Shown here: one piece after another, positions 16,148 through 23,770 of the stretch
Numbering within the stretch: position 1 is the stretch's first letter
Layout of the letters: every line of letters starts with the position of its first letter
Origin: an uncultured Prevotella sp.
GTDB taxonomy: Bacteria; Bacteroidota; Bacteroidia; Bacteroidales; Bacteroidaceae
Direction: 5' to 3'
DNA: 34,799 bases
Assembly (NCBI GenBank): GCA_958369755.1
Contig: CATXJC010000020.1
Location: 1 to 34,799, forward strand
Made by a program: the position numbers and the translations under genes
The notes under the pieces: generated by a model
Seen by the model: only the letters and a program-made list of their open reading frames with translations
What the model was told of the DNA's origin: nothing
The model's database searches: none

Positions 16148-17368
16148 TTATCTGTTTTTATGCTTCATGTACCAAGGATGAACCAAGAAATTGTACACCA
16201 GCAACGATACGATTGTAAAAAGAAGCGCATAGTGCAATACCCGTGGTTCAATCATATTATACACGGGATGATCTACGTTAAAATGCGCTCTCGCCGGAAG
16301 ATTATGGAACATGAAACCGAGACCGATTCCCAAACTCAAGCCCAACTCCCAAGCCAGGAAGAACGAATTCACGCTCGTGCCGCGCTGGCAGTGTTTGGCA
16401 AGCTTGATATAGAAGAGCAGAAAACGGCTTCCAATGATTCCCAAGCTGAAACCCAGCAAGGTTGGAACCACGATTTCGACAGCAAACTCCTGACTTGCAA
16501 ACGAAATCAGTTCAGCGGAAGCCAACAATATCAGGCCTACCAATATCTGACTCTTCAAATCTGCATCAGCAAAGACAAACTTTTCTGCCAGGAACGCCAA
16601 GACCAATCCTCCGAAAATCATCAGAAAGATGCCAGTAGGATGAGGCACAGAAAAGTATAATCCCGCAGAAATAGTAATCAGGATGATATTGACAAACAGC
16701 GGAGTTCCCTGCGGCAGATAGAAGCGGTCGAGGCTGAAAGTTTTAATTCCTTCGGCAGGTGCCTTGAAAGGAAACTTGGCGCGAGAAACCAGCACGAAGG
16801 CTCCCAAAGCCAGCAACGAAGCCGTAGGGAAGACATAGCCCATGCCGAAATAGTTGTAAACAAAACATGCCACCAAGGGTCCTACGGCTATCGAAAAACG
16901 GGCAAACCAAGAGGTAATGTAATTAGCCTCGGTGCGCTGGAACGACTCGCAGGAATCAATAACCAGCGTACTGGCAAGCGACATCTGAGCCAGCCCCAGA
17001 AATGCTCCAAACAGGAAACGGAACGCCAGGAGAATCTCAAAAGAAAACCTGATGTTCCAGAATGTATCCAGATAATAAATTACCGAATGACAAACAACCA
17101 CACCTAAAATGGAAAGCTGACAGACCATATTCCTGCGGTAGCGCTGCACCAGATAAGAGCAGAAGCCGCCAAACAGAAACAGTCCAAAGCCGTATGCAAG
17201 AAGCACACACCCTATCTGCCACATCTGAAACTTCTCCTGAAGCAGGAAATAAGGAATGGCAAAAACGAGCATGTACACACTCGACATCAGCAAGAGGTTG
17301 GCAAAGCATAATCGCCAGAAGTCCTTGTGCCACAGTTTGATATGTACTGGTGTATTTTGTGTATCCAT
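16148..17368 (-). CDS. Major facilitator superfamily transporter
   Basis: This 406-aa integral membrane protein has about twelve hydrophobic segments in two halves, starting at ANLLLMSSVYMLVFAIPYF. An MFS-like positively charged loop (RYRRNMVC) follows the second/third helix. No substrate-specific motif was recognised, so the cargo cannot be stated. It is the last gene of a minus-strand unit behind panB (gap 69 bp) and is followed by a clear terminator. Confidence 0.85.
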   Translation of the reverse strand: MDTQNTPVHIKLWHKDFWRLCFANLLLMSSVYMLVFAIPYFLLQEKFQMWQIGCVLLAYGFGLFLFGGFCSYLVQRYRRNMVCQLSILGVVVCHSVIYYLDTFWNIRFSFEILLAFRFLFGAFLGLAQMSLASTLVIDSCESFQRTEANYITSWFARFSIAVGPLVACFVYNYFGMGYVFPTASLLALGAFVLVSRAKFPFKAPAEGIKTFSLDRFYLPQGTPLFVNIILITISAGLYFSVPHPTGIFLMIFGGLVLAFLAEKFVFADADLKSQILVGLILLASAELISFASQEFAVEIVVPTLLGFSLGIIGSRFLLFYIKLAKHCQRGTSVNSFFLAWELGLSLGIGLGFMFHNLPARAHFNVDHPVYNMIEPRVLHYALLFTIVSLLVYNFLVHPWYMKHKNR

Positions 17369-17437
17369 TATTCTAAACTCTTTTATGAATCTATCGTATT
17401 TATACTCTCTTACACTTCGCTAAAAAGAGAGTTAATG

Positions 17438-18256
17438 TTAATAACTCTCTTCAGCGCTAGGATAATCTACGGTCTTCACCGCATCAATATAAGCCTTCAC
17501 ACCCTTGGTCATTTCCTCGCCTACCTGAGCAAAGTGGCGCAGGAACTTAGGCTTGAAGCCCTGTGTCATTCCGAGTGCATCAGCATAAACCAGAACCTGT
17601 CCGTCGCAGCCGTTACCAGCACCGATTCCAATCGTTACAGCCTTTACCTTCTTGCTTACTTCTGCAGCAAGCTTAGCAGGAACCTTCTCCAGCACGATGG
17701 CAAAGCAGCCTGCTTCGTCCAGCGCAATGGCGTCGCTGATAAGCTTCTGTGCCTCAGCCTCTTCCTTGGCACGAATGCCATAACCGCCAAACTTGTTCAC
17801 GCTCTGCGGGGTAAGTCCGAGATGACCATGAAGCGGGATTCCGGCATTAACCAGCGCCTTAACCGTGTCGCAGATTTCTACGCCGCCTTCCAGTTTTAGG
17901 GCGTCTACACCCGTTTCCTTCATCATGCGGCAAGCATTGCGCAACGCCTCTTCCTTGCTGATCTGATAGCTGCCGAAAGGCATGTCGCAAACCACGAAAG
18001 CATGCTGGCAGGCACGGGCCACGCTGCGGGCGTGATAAATCATCTGGTCAACGGTAATCGGCAATGTGTCTGCATTTCCTGCCATCACATTGCTGGCCGA
18101 ATCACCTATTAATATAGAGTCAATTCCTGCAGCATCTATAATTCCGGCTGTTGTAAAGTCGTATGCTGTCAGCATGGTTACTTTCTCGCCAGCCTTCTTC
18201 ATTTCTGCGAAGGTCTTGGTGGTAATTTTCTTCTTGTCAGTAGATAAATATCCCAT
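17438..18256 (-). CDS. panB: 3-methyl-2-oxobutanoate hydroxymethyltransferase
   Basis: PanB adds a hydroxymethyl group from methylenetetrahydrofolate to 2-oxoisovalerate, giving ketopantoate, the first committed step of pantothenate and CoA synthesis. The 272-aa length fits the family. Diagnostic blocks are TAYDFTTAGI, ILIGDSASNV (metal-binding Asp), DMPFGSYQ, ALKLEGG (substrate-binding Lys and Glu), GHLGLTPQSV and IGIGAGNGCDGQVLV. It lies 36 bp downstream of the HAD phosphatase gene. Confidence 0.97.
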   Translation of the reverse strand: MGYLSTDKKKITTKTFAEMKKAGEKVTMLTAYDFTTAGIIDAAGIDSILIGDSASNVMAGNADTLPITVDQMIYHARSVARACQHAFVVCDMPFGSYQISKEEALRNACRMMKETGVDALKLEGGVEICDTVKALVNAGIPLHGHLGLTPQSVNKFGGYGIRAKEEAEAQKLISDAIALDEAGCFAIVLEKVPAKLAAEVSKKVKAVTIGIGAGNGCDGQVLVYADALGMTQGFKPKFLRHFAQVGEEMTKGVKAYIDAVKTVDYPSAEESY

Positions 18257-18292
18257 TTTTTATTTTGATTTATTTATTGTTCTGCGTTGAAT

Positions 18293-18976
18293 CTATTTCG
18301 CATTCTCCACGATGCGCTGCAAGTCAGCATAGCTGAAACCTCTGTAATCATCTATCACATAGTCGGATAGCGGCCGAATGGCTTCTCTGCTGTTCGTTGT
18401 GGCAAGACCTAAGGTAAAGGCTCCTGAGGCTCTCACCGCCTTCAGTCCGTTGAAGCTGTCTTCAAGTCCTACACAGTCTTCCGGTTCCACACCGAAATAG
18501 GCTGCACCTTTCAGATAGCAGTCTGGATGAGGCTTGCTCTCGGCGAAATCCTCGCTTGTCAGCACGCGGTCGAAATAAGCCTTGAATTCCGGGTGGCGTT
18601 CATAAACATTCAGCATCTTCTGAATGTTGCTGCTCGTTACCACAGCGCATTTTACGCCATGCTGCTTCAAGTCGCTGATGAAGTCTTCGAACCCTGCAAT
18701 ATATTCATACTGCATGGTCTTTTCAAACTCATCCAGTCGGGCTGTAATCTTAGCCTGTTCCTCCTTTGCGCCTGTAAAACCTTCGATGTGGGCGAAGACG
18801 GCTTCATCGGTGAAATACTTGTCGTAAATCTGAACCAGAGTCTGTCCTTTGATGCGATATTCGAAATCGGGCATTTCCGGATGATACTCCCTGCCTATCA
18901 TTCCCCAGAAGATGGAGTACTGTGATTCTGTATCGAAAACCACACCATCCAGATCGAAGAGTGCTGCTTTTATCAT
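18293..18976 (-). CDS. HAD-superfamily phosphatase, beta-phosphoglucomutase-like
   Basis: This 227-aa protein has the HAD catalytic motif DLDGVVFDTE at residues 8-17 (nucleophile and acid/base Asp), motif II Ser/Thr in VVTSSN, the motif III Lys and Pro in ESKPHPD, and motif IV LEDSFNGL. The helical cap following motif I places it with phosphoglucomutase/phosphatase-like HADs. The substrate is not predictable. It is first in the unit with panB and the MFS gene, driven by the -7 box at 19031-19038. Confidence 0.9.
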   Translation of the reverse strand: MIKAALFDLDGVVFDTESQYSIFWGMIGREYHPEMPDFEYRIKGQTLVQIYDKYFTDEAVFAHIEGFTGAKEEQAKITARLDEFEKTMQYEYIAGFEDFISDLKQHGVKCAVVTSSNIQKMLNVYERHPEFKAYFDRVLTSEDFAESKPHPDCYLKGAAYFGVEPEDCVGLEDSFNGLKAVRASGAFTLGLATTNSREAIRPLSDYVIDDYRGFSYADLQRIVENAK

Positions 18977-19030
18977 ATTTCCTTGTCTGTTTTTATCTAT
19001 TTTTGCTTAAATTATATTGAAAACGGGTGC

Positions 19031-19038
19031 AAAGTTAC
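19031..19038 (-). promoter_or_regulatory. Promoter -7 box for the HAD-panB-MFS unit
   Basis: Minus-strand TAACTTTG matches the Bacteroidetes -7 consensus TAnnTTTG. It lies 55 bp upstream of the HAD gene start and is divergent from the rsmG promoter at 19113-19120. No clean -33 TTTG was seen at the usual spacing. Confidence 0.55.
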
Positions 19039-19112
19039 GCAAAAAACTTAATATACGAGCATAATCTGACAGATTTTGATGTTTTTATTACGTGTTTTCC
19101 GATTTTTTACAC

Positions 19113-19120
19113 TACCTTTG
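19113..19120 (+). promoter_or_regulatory. Promoter -7 box for the rsmG operon
   Basis: TACCTTTG is an exact TAnnTTTG match. The predicted transcription start is near 19127, upstream of the ATG at 19162. The box lies inside the upstream 45-codon extension of the rsmG frame, which argues against using the earlier ATG at 19027. Confidence 0.55.
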
Positions 19121-19161
19121 CAGAAAAATCAGTAGAAATAAAGAAGAATACATATAATTAT

Positions 19162-19788
19162 ATGATAGAAATAATAGAGAAATACTTCCCGAACCTCACG
19201 GAAGAGCAGAAAAAGCAGTTCGAGGCACTCGATGCATTATACCGCGACTGGAACAGCAAGATCAATGTCATCAGCCGCAAGGACATCGATAATCTGTATG
19301 AGCACCACGTGCTCCATTCTCTGGCAATAGCCAAAGCCATCCATTTCCGTCCGGGCACGGAGATTCTCGATTTCGGCTGCGGCGGAGGTTTCCCGGGCAT
19401 TCCGCTCGCCATCCTCTTCCCTGAATGCAAGTTCAAGCTGATAGATGGAACGGGCAAGAAAATCAGAGTCTGCAACGAGGTGGCTACGGCTATCAATCTG
19501 CAGAATCTCAAGGCAGAGCATCTGCGCGGAGAGGACGAAAAAGGCAAGTACGACTTCGTGGTAAGCCGTGCGGTAATGCAGCTTCCTGACCTGATGAAGA
19601 TTATTAAGAAAAACTTTAAGCAGAAGGGACAAAACGCTCTGCCTAACGGACTTCTGTGTCTGAAGGGCGGTAATCTGAAAGAAGAACTGAAGCAATACTT
19701 CAAGATTTCAGAAATCACTCCACTCAGCACTTTCTTCGATGAAGAATGGTTCAGTCAGGACAAGCAACTGGTTTACGTTCCGGCTTAG
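19162..19788 (+). CDS. rsmG: 16S rRNA (guanine-N7) methyltransferase
   Basis: RsmG (GidB) methylates G527 of 16S rRNA using S-adenosylmethionine. The 208-aa protein starts MIEIIEKYFP and has the Rossmann SAM motif ILDFGCGGGFPGIPLA, the second-strand KLIDGTGKKI, and FVVSRAV. The frame is open further upstream (ATG at 19027), but those 45 residues are unlike the family and overlap the promoter, so the ATG at 19162 is preferred. It is first gene of a + operon with the MBL hydrolase, ruvC, a ModF-like ATPase and an exported protein. Confidence 0.95.
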   Translation: MIEIIEKYFPNLTEEQKKQFEALDALYRDWNSKINVISRKDIDNLYEHHVLHSLAIAKAIHFRPGTEILDFGCGGGFPGIPLAILFPECKFKLIDGTGKKIRVCNEVATAINLQNLKAEHLRGEDEKGKYDFVVSRAVMQLPDLMKIIKKNFKQKGQNALPNGLLCLKGGNLKEELKQYFKISEITPLSTFFDEEWFSQDKQLVYVPA

Positions 19789-19824
19789 AAGAGTGAAAAG
19801 TAATCATAAAGTTCAAAGTAAGAA

Positions 19825-20469
19825 ATGTTACATATAGAAAGATTTCAAGTAAACATGTTGCAGGAAAACTGCTACGTGGTGAGCGATGAGACCAAGGAAT
19901 GCGTCATCATCGATTGCGGTGCCTTCTATCCGGAAGAGCGCACGGCTATTACTCAATATATTAAGGAGAACCAGCTCAAGCCCGTTCACCTGCTCGTAAC
20001 CCATGGCCATCTTGACCATAACTTCGGCAACAACACCATCTACCAGGAGTTCGGACTGAAACCGGAAGTATCGGCAGCTGATGAAAACCTGATGAAGGGA
20101 CTCGCCAAGCAGGCAGAAACCTTCTATCAGATGCAGCTCGATTACCAGTTTCCGCCTATTGGCAGATTCTTCGAAGATGAAGAGATCATCAAGTTCGGCA
20201 ACCATGAGTTCCAGGTCATCGCCACTCCGGGCCACAGCAGCGGTTCCGTCACCTTCTATTGCGAGGCAGAGCACGTAGCCTTCACCGGCGACACCCTCTT
20301 CCACAGCTCTATCGGCAGAACCGATTTCCCTGGAGGCAGCATGTTCCGCATCATCAACAGTCTGCGCCATCTCGGTCAGTTGCCTGATGAAACCCAGGTT
20401 CTCCCGGGTCATGGCGCATACACCAGCATAGGCGAAGAGCTCGCTCACAATCCATATATGGACCGTTAA
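19825..20469 (+). CDS. MBL-fold metallo-hydrolase (glyoxalase II-like)
   Basis: This 214-aa protein has the metallo-beta-lactamase metal-binding motif THGHLDH, a later ATPGHSSGS histidine, the bridging Asp in FTGDTLF and the final histidine in LPGHG. This pattern fits the hydroxyacylglutathione hydrolase-like branch of thiolesterases. The precise substrate is unknown; many such proteins in Bacteroidales are annotated only as MBL-fold hydrolases. It lies 36 bp after rsmG across a linker containing GAAGAGTGAAAA and AAAGTTCAAAG units like those upstream of the DUF58 gene. Confidence 0.92.
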   Translation: MLHIERFQVNMLQENCYVVSDETKECVIIDCGAFYPEERTAITQYIKENQLKPVHLLVTHGHLDHNFGNNTIYQEFGLKPEVSAADENLMKGLAKQAETFYQMQLDYQFPPIGRFFEDEEIIKFGNHEFQVIATPGHSSGSVTFYCEAEHVAFTGDTLFHSSIGRTDFPGGSMFRIINSLRHLGQLPDETQVLPGHGAYTSIGEELAHNPYMDR

Positions 20470-20505
20470 AACAGCATTTTTAAAAAGTCAGGAGATTTAT
20501 CAGCG

Positions 20506-21081
20506 ATGATCAAGAAATCGAATACAGAGAAGATCATTCTCGGCATTGACCCCGGAACCAACGTGATGGGCTATGGCGTAATCCGCATCATCGGCAACAA
20601 GGCAGAACTGGTGGTGATGGGCGTCATCGACATGCGCAAGGAGAGTGATCCCTATCTCCGGCTGGGCAAGATCTTCGACCGCGTAACCGGCATCATCGAC
20701 AGCTATCTGCCCGATGAGATGGCCATCGAAGCCCCCTTTTTCGGCAAGAACGTACAGTCGATGCTCAAGCTGGGCAGGGCACAGGGAGTAGCCATCGCAG
20801 CCGCCATTCATCACAGCGTTCCTATCCACGAATATGCGCCGCTCAAAATCAAGATGGCCATTACGGGACAGGGGCAGGCTTCGAAGGAACAGGTGGCGGG
20901 AATGCTGCAGCGACTGCTCCATATCCAGCAGGACGAAATGCCGAAGTTCATGGACGCTACCGATGCGCTGGGGGCAGCCTACTGCCACTTTCTGCAGATG
21001 AACCGCCCGGAGACCGACGCCAAGCACTACAGCAGCTGGAAAGACTTTGCAACAAAGAATCAGAGTAGAATAAAAAAATAA
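20506..21081 (+). CDS. ruvC: Crossover junction endodeoxyribonuclease RuvC
   Basis: RuvC resolves Holliday junctions with RuvAB. The 191-aa protein carries the first catalytic Asp in ILGIDPGTNVMGYG, the Glu in MAIEAPFFGKN, and the C-terminal acidic pair in MDATDALGAAYCH. Length and motif order match the family. It starts 36 bp after the MBL gene, and the following ATPase begins 5 bp after its stop. Confidence 0.96.
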   Translation: MIKKSNTEKIILGIDPGTNVMGYGVIRIIGNKAELVVMGVIDMRKESDPYLRLGKIFDRVTGIIDSYLPDEMAIEAPFFGKNVQSMLKLGRAQGVAIAAAIHHSVPIHEYAPLKIKMAITGQGQASKEQVAGMLQRLLHIQQDEMPKFMDATDALGAAYCHFLQMNRPETDAKHYSSWKDFATKNQSRIKK

Positions 21082-21086
21082 GAGAG

Positions 21087-22577
21087 ATGCAAAAGATTAT
21101 TAGCATTAAAAATGGTGTTACCCGTATGCCTGAATGGCGTATGGCAGAACCCGTAAACTTCGAGGCGTGCGATGGTGAACACATCGCTATCGTAGGTCCG
21201 AACGGTGGAGGAAAATCAATGTTTGTCGACATCATCGTAGGTCGCCACCCACTCCTGATGCACGACCCTGATTACGATTTCTCACCTAGTCAGAAAACAA
21301 TGGTGAGCGACAACATCAAGTATATTACCTTCCGCGACAGCTACGGAGGCGATAACGACCGCACTTATTTCCTGCAGCAGCGCTGGAACCAGCTCGAGAT
21401 AGACGAGAACACGCCTGTCGTAAAGGACAAGCTGGAAGAAGCCTACCAGATGGCCGGTGAAGACACACCGGAGCGCAGAGCCCTGCAGCAACACATCTAC
21501 AAACTCTTCCACATGCAGCACCTGATGGACAAATATACCATCCTGCTCTCAAGTGGCGAGCTCCGCAAGTTCAAACTTGCCTCTACCCTCTTCTCAGAGC
21601 CTCGCGTGCTCATCATGGACAATCCGTTTATCGGACTCGATGCTGAAACCCGCGACCAGCTCAAGGAACTGCTCAAGACCCTCTCTTCAGAGCGAGCCCT
21701 GCAGATTATCCTCGTACTGAGCAAGAGCGATGATATTCCTGATTTCATCACCCACGTGGTAGAAGTAAAGAATATGAAGGTTCTGCCTAAGGTAACCCTC
21801 GCCGAATATCTTGCCGGCAGAGAATCCGTGCCTGCCCATGTGCTGAGCCCGGAGCTGGAACAGGCCATCGTAGACCAGCCTTACAGCGACCGCGAATATC
21901 ACACCCAGGAAGTGGTGAAGATGAACAAGGTGCGCATACAGTATGGCGAGCGAATCATCCTCAACGACCTCGACTGGACCGTGATGAACGGCGAGCGATG
22001 GGCTTTGAGCGGACAGAACGGAGCCGGAAAGAGTACGCTCCTCAGTCTGGTCTGTGCTGACAATCCGCAGAGTTACGCCTGCGACATTACCCTCTTCGAC
22101 AATCCTCGAGGCAGCGGCGAAAGCATCTGGGACATCAAGAAACACATCGGCTACGTATCGCCTGAGCTTCACCGCTCTTACCAGCGCGACTTGCCAGCCA
22201 TCCGCATCGTAGCAAGCGGCCTGATGGATTCCGTAGGTCTCTATGTAAAGCCGAAGGAAGAAGATATGGACAAGTGCCGCTTTTGGATGAAAGTATTTGG
22301 ACTGGAAGGTCTTGAAGACCGTGGTTTCCTGAAACTCTCCAGCGGCGAACAGCGCCTCGTTCTCCTGGCACGAGCCTTTGTCAAGGATCCTGAGCTGCTG
22401 ATTCTCGATGAACCGCTCCACGGACTCGACAACCGCAACCGCCGTCTTGTAAAAGACGTCATCGAAGCCTTCTGTCGCCGCCAGAACAAAACCATGATCA
22501 TGGTAACGCATTATAAGGAAGAATTGCCAGCGTGCATCGACCACAGCATCTTCCTCTTGCGCCACACCAACGATTAA
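21087..22577 (+). CDS. Duplicated ABC ATPase, ModF-like
   Basis: This 496-aa soluble protein has two ABC domains. The first has Walker A GPNGGGKSM, an unusual SSGELRKF signature and Walker B VLIMDNPFIGLD. The second has Walker A GQNGAGKST, signature SSGEQRLVL, Walker B LLILDEPLHGLD and switch His in MVTHYKEE. The SSGE signature and length match the ModF/YlmA group rather than ABC-F. In E. coli modF lies beside the molybdate transporter, but no transporter is nearby here, so a molybdate role is not supported. In the first domain the usual Asp-Glu after Walker B reads Asp-Asn (MDNP), so that site may bind but not hydrolyse ATP. Confidence 0.88.
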   Translation: MQKIISIKNGVTRMPEWRMAEPVNFEACDGEHIAIVGPNGGGKSMFVDIIVGRHPLLMHDPDYDFSPSQKTMVSDNIKYITFRDSYGGDNDRTYFLQQRWNQLEIDENTPVVKDKLEEAYQMAGEDTPERRALQQHIYKLFHMQHLMDKYTILLSSGELRKFKLASTLFSEPRVLIMDNPFIGLDAETRDQLKELLKTLSSERALQIILVLSKSDDIPDFITHVVEVKNMKVLPKVTLAEYLAGRESVPAHVLSPELEQAIVDQPYSDREYHTQEVVKMNKVRIQYGERIILNDLDWTVMNGERWALSGQNGAGKSTLLSLVCADNPQSYACDITLFDNPRGSGESIWDIKKHIGYVSPELHRSYQRDLPAIRIVASGLMDSVGLYVKPKEEDMDKCRFWMKVFGLEGLEDRGFLKLSSGEQRLVLLARAFVKDPELLILDEPLHGLDNRNRRLVKDVIEAFCRRQNKTMIMVTHYKEELPACIDHSIFLLRHTND

Positions 22578-22607
22578 AAAAAATTGATAATTAATAATTT
22601 CAGAAAG

Positions 22608-23117
22608 ATGAGATACATAATATTATTATTTGCGCTCACCCTCAGCATAGCTAAGGCAAGCGCCCAGGATGTATTAAACGAGGTGCTCCGCACTTCTGAT
22701 GCAATCATCAACGACACCACGAAGAGCATGGACGAGCGCCGTACAGCCCTCTTCAAGTTTGACGCAATGACCTACATGCGCAGCAAGATTCTGCCACCGT
22801 ATGTAATGCTCGACAAGAATCTGAGCAAGGACACCTTGAACATCAAGGTTCGCTATCTCAACGAGCAGGCCTACGCCATGAGCGTTTATATTACGCTCTA
22901 TCAGAGGCGACTGAAGGAGGCTTCAAACAAGAACAAGCCGCTCGTAACCCAGTTTTTCAAGCAGGCAACTATCGATCACAAGGCATTTAAGGATGAAGAT
23001 ACAGAGTTTACCCTGGCTTATTACAACACCCCGGATGTTCCTACTCCTTTCTGCCTCGACTGCGATTGGGTTTCAACCTTGGCATTTATCCGCAGCATCG
23101 ACTGGTCAAAGCTTTAA
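22608..23117 (+). CDS. Small exported protein of unknown function
   Basis: The chosen start gives a 169-aa protein with a clean signal sequence (MRYIILLFALTLSIAKASAQ). An earlier ATG at 22584 would add eight residues in front of it and lies in an AT-rich linker. The mature protein is mostly helical, with no motif I recognise, and ends CLDCDWVSTLAFIRSIDWSKL-like, rich in Trp/Asp. It is the last gene of the rsmG operon and is followed by a hairpin. Confidence 0.8.
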   Translation: MRYIILLFALTLSIAKASAQDVLNEVLRTSDAIINDTTKSMDERRTALFKFDAMTYMRSKILPPYVMLDKNLSKDTLNIKVRYLNEQAYAMSVYITLYQRRLKEASNKNKPLVTQFFKQATIDHKAFKDEDTEFTLAYYNTPDVPTPFCLDCDWVSTLAFIRSIDWSKL

Positions 23118-23155
23118 GAACGTTTTCAGTCAGAAAATATATAAAAACAGATTAG

Positions 23156-23180
23156 CAGCATCCCTTATGCAGGGATGCTG
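23156..23180. terminator. Hairpin terminator between convergent genes
   Basis: A perfect 10-bp GC-containing stem (23156-23165 with 23171-23180) has a 5-nt loop. It lies between the exported-protein gene on + (stop 23117) and the DUF5675 gene on minus (stop 23186). T-runs are short on either side, so it may be a weak bidirectional terminator. Confidence 0.7.
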
Positions 23181-23185
23181 TTTGT

Positions 23186-23746
23186 CTATAGGATGGTTAT
23201 CCAGATACTTTCGTCTCGGTCGCGCGCCGCTGTCATGGCGTTGATGAGCCGCTGCAGCCAGATGCGGGAGTTCACCACCATGCCCTCGAACTTGTTCTCT
23301 CCAACAAGGATGCAGCCTTGTGTATCGTCAGGATAATTGCCTGCATGGATGCGGATGCCCTCGAAATTCGGCACACCCACCAGCAATGGCAACCAACGCT
23401 TGAATCTTGGAGAATACGATATGACCACAGGATAAGTACCCTCAGGAATGGCAGTATGACCAGGTACCTTACGAGCCTTCACGCCGCTCTTGCGGCTATA
23501 GCGGGCATCCACTTCCTCTGGCTTTAGCTTGATACCCAGCAGATTGCGCCATGTAGGCTCCATGGTATCGCAGAGATATGTATCTTTGGACAACAGCTGG
23601 CTGTCAAAGGTATGAATCAATTTGCACTTGTCGTCTTTCTTCTTGCCCGGCAGCGAGTTACGACTTACACTTGCATCGGTCAGCAGATAGAGCCTGCCGA
23701 TGGTATAAGTTCCCTTTTTAGCTATACGCTTTAATACTATTTCCAT
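23186..23746 (-). CDS. DUF5675 family protein
   Basis: This 186-aa protein has no signal sequence. The conserved part is about residues 50-160: TFDSQLLSKDTYLCDTMEP, PGHTAIPEGTYPVVIS, PLLVGVPNFEGIRIHAGNYPDDTQGCILVG. The His-Ala-Gly...Asp-Asp-Thr-Gly/Gln-Gly-Cys pattern recalls the HxxN...S/TxGC layout of cysteine peptidoglycan transpeptidases, but family function is not established. It is the last gene of a cassette with a BT4734-like gene 24 bp upstream; in related cassettes I expect a cell-wall amidase at this position, which would fit a cell-wall theme (inference). Confidence 0.8.
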   Translation of the reverse strand: MEIVLKRIAKKGTYTIGRLYLLTDASVSRNSLPGKKKDDKCKLIHTFDSQLLSKDTYLCDTMEPTWRNLLGIKLKPEEVDARYSRKSGVKARKVPGHTAIPEGTYPVVISYSPRFKRWLPLLVGVPNFEGIRIHAGNYPDDTQGCILVGENKFEGMVVNSRIWLQRLINAMTAARDRDESIWITIL

Positions 23747-23770
23747 TTTGTTTGAATGTTAAGTGTTAAA

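Noticed and set aside
19027..19161. A longer RsmG with 45 extra N-terminal residues
   Set aside because: The extension contains a consensus promoter -7 box, has no family similarity, and the ATG at 19162 gives the standard RsmG start.
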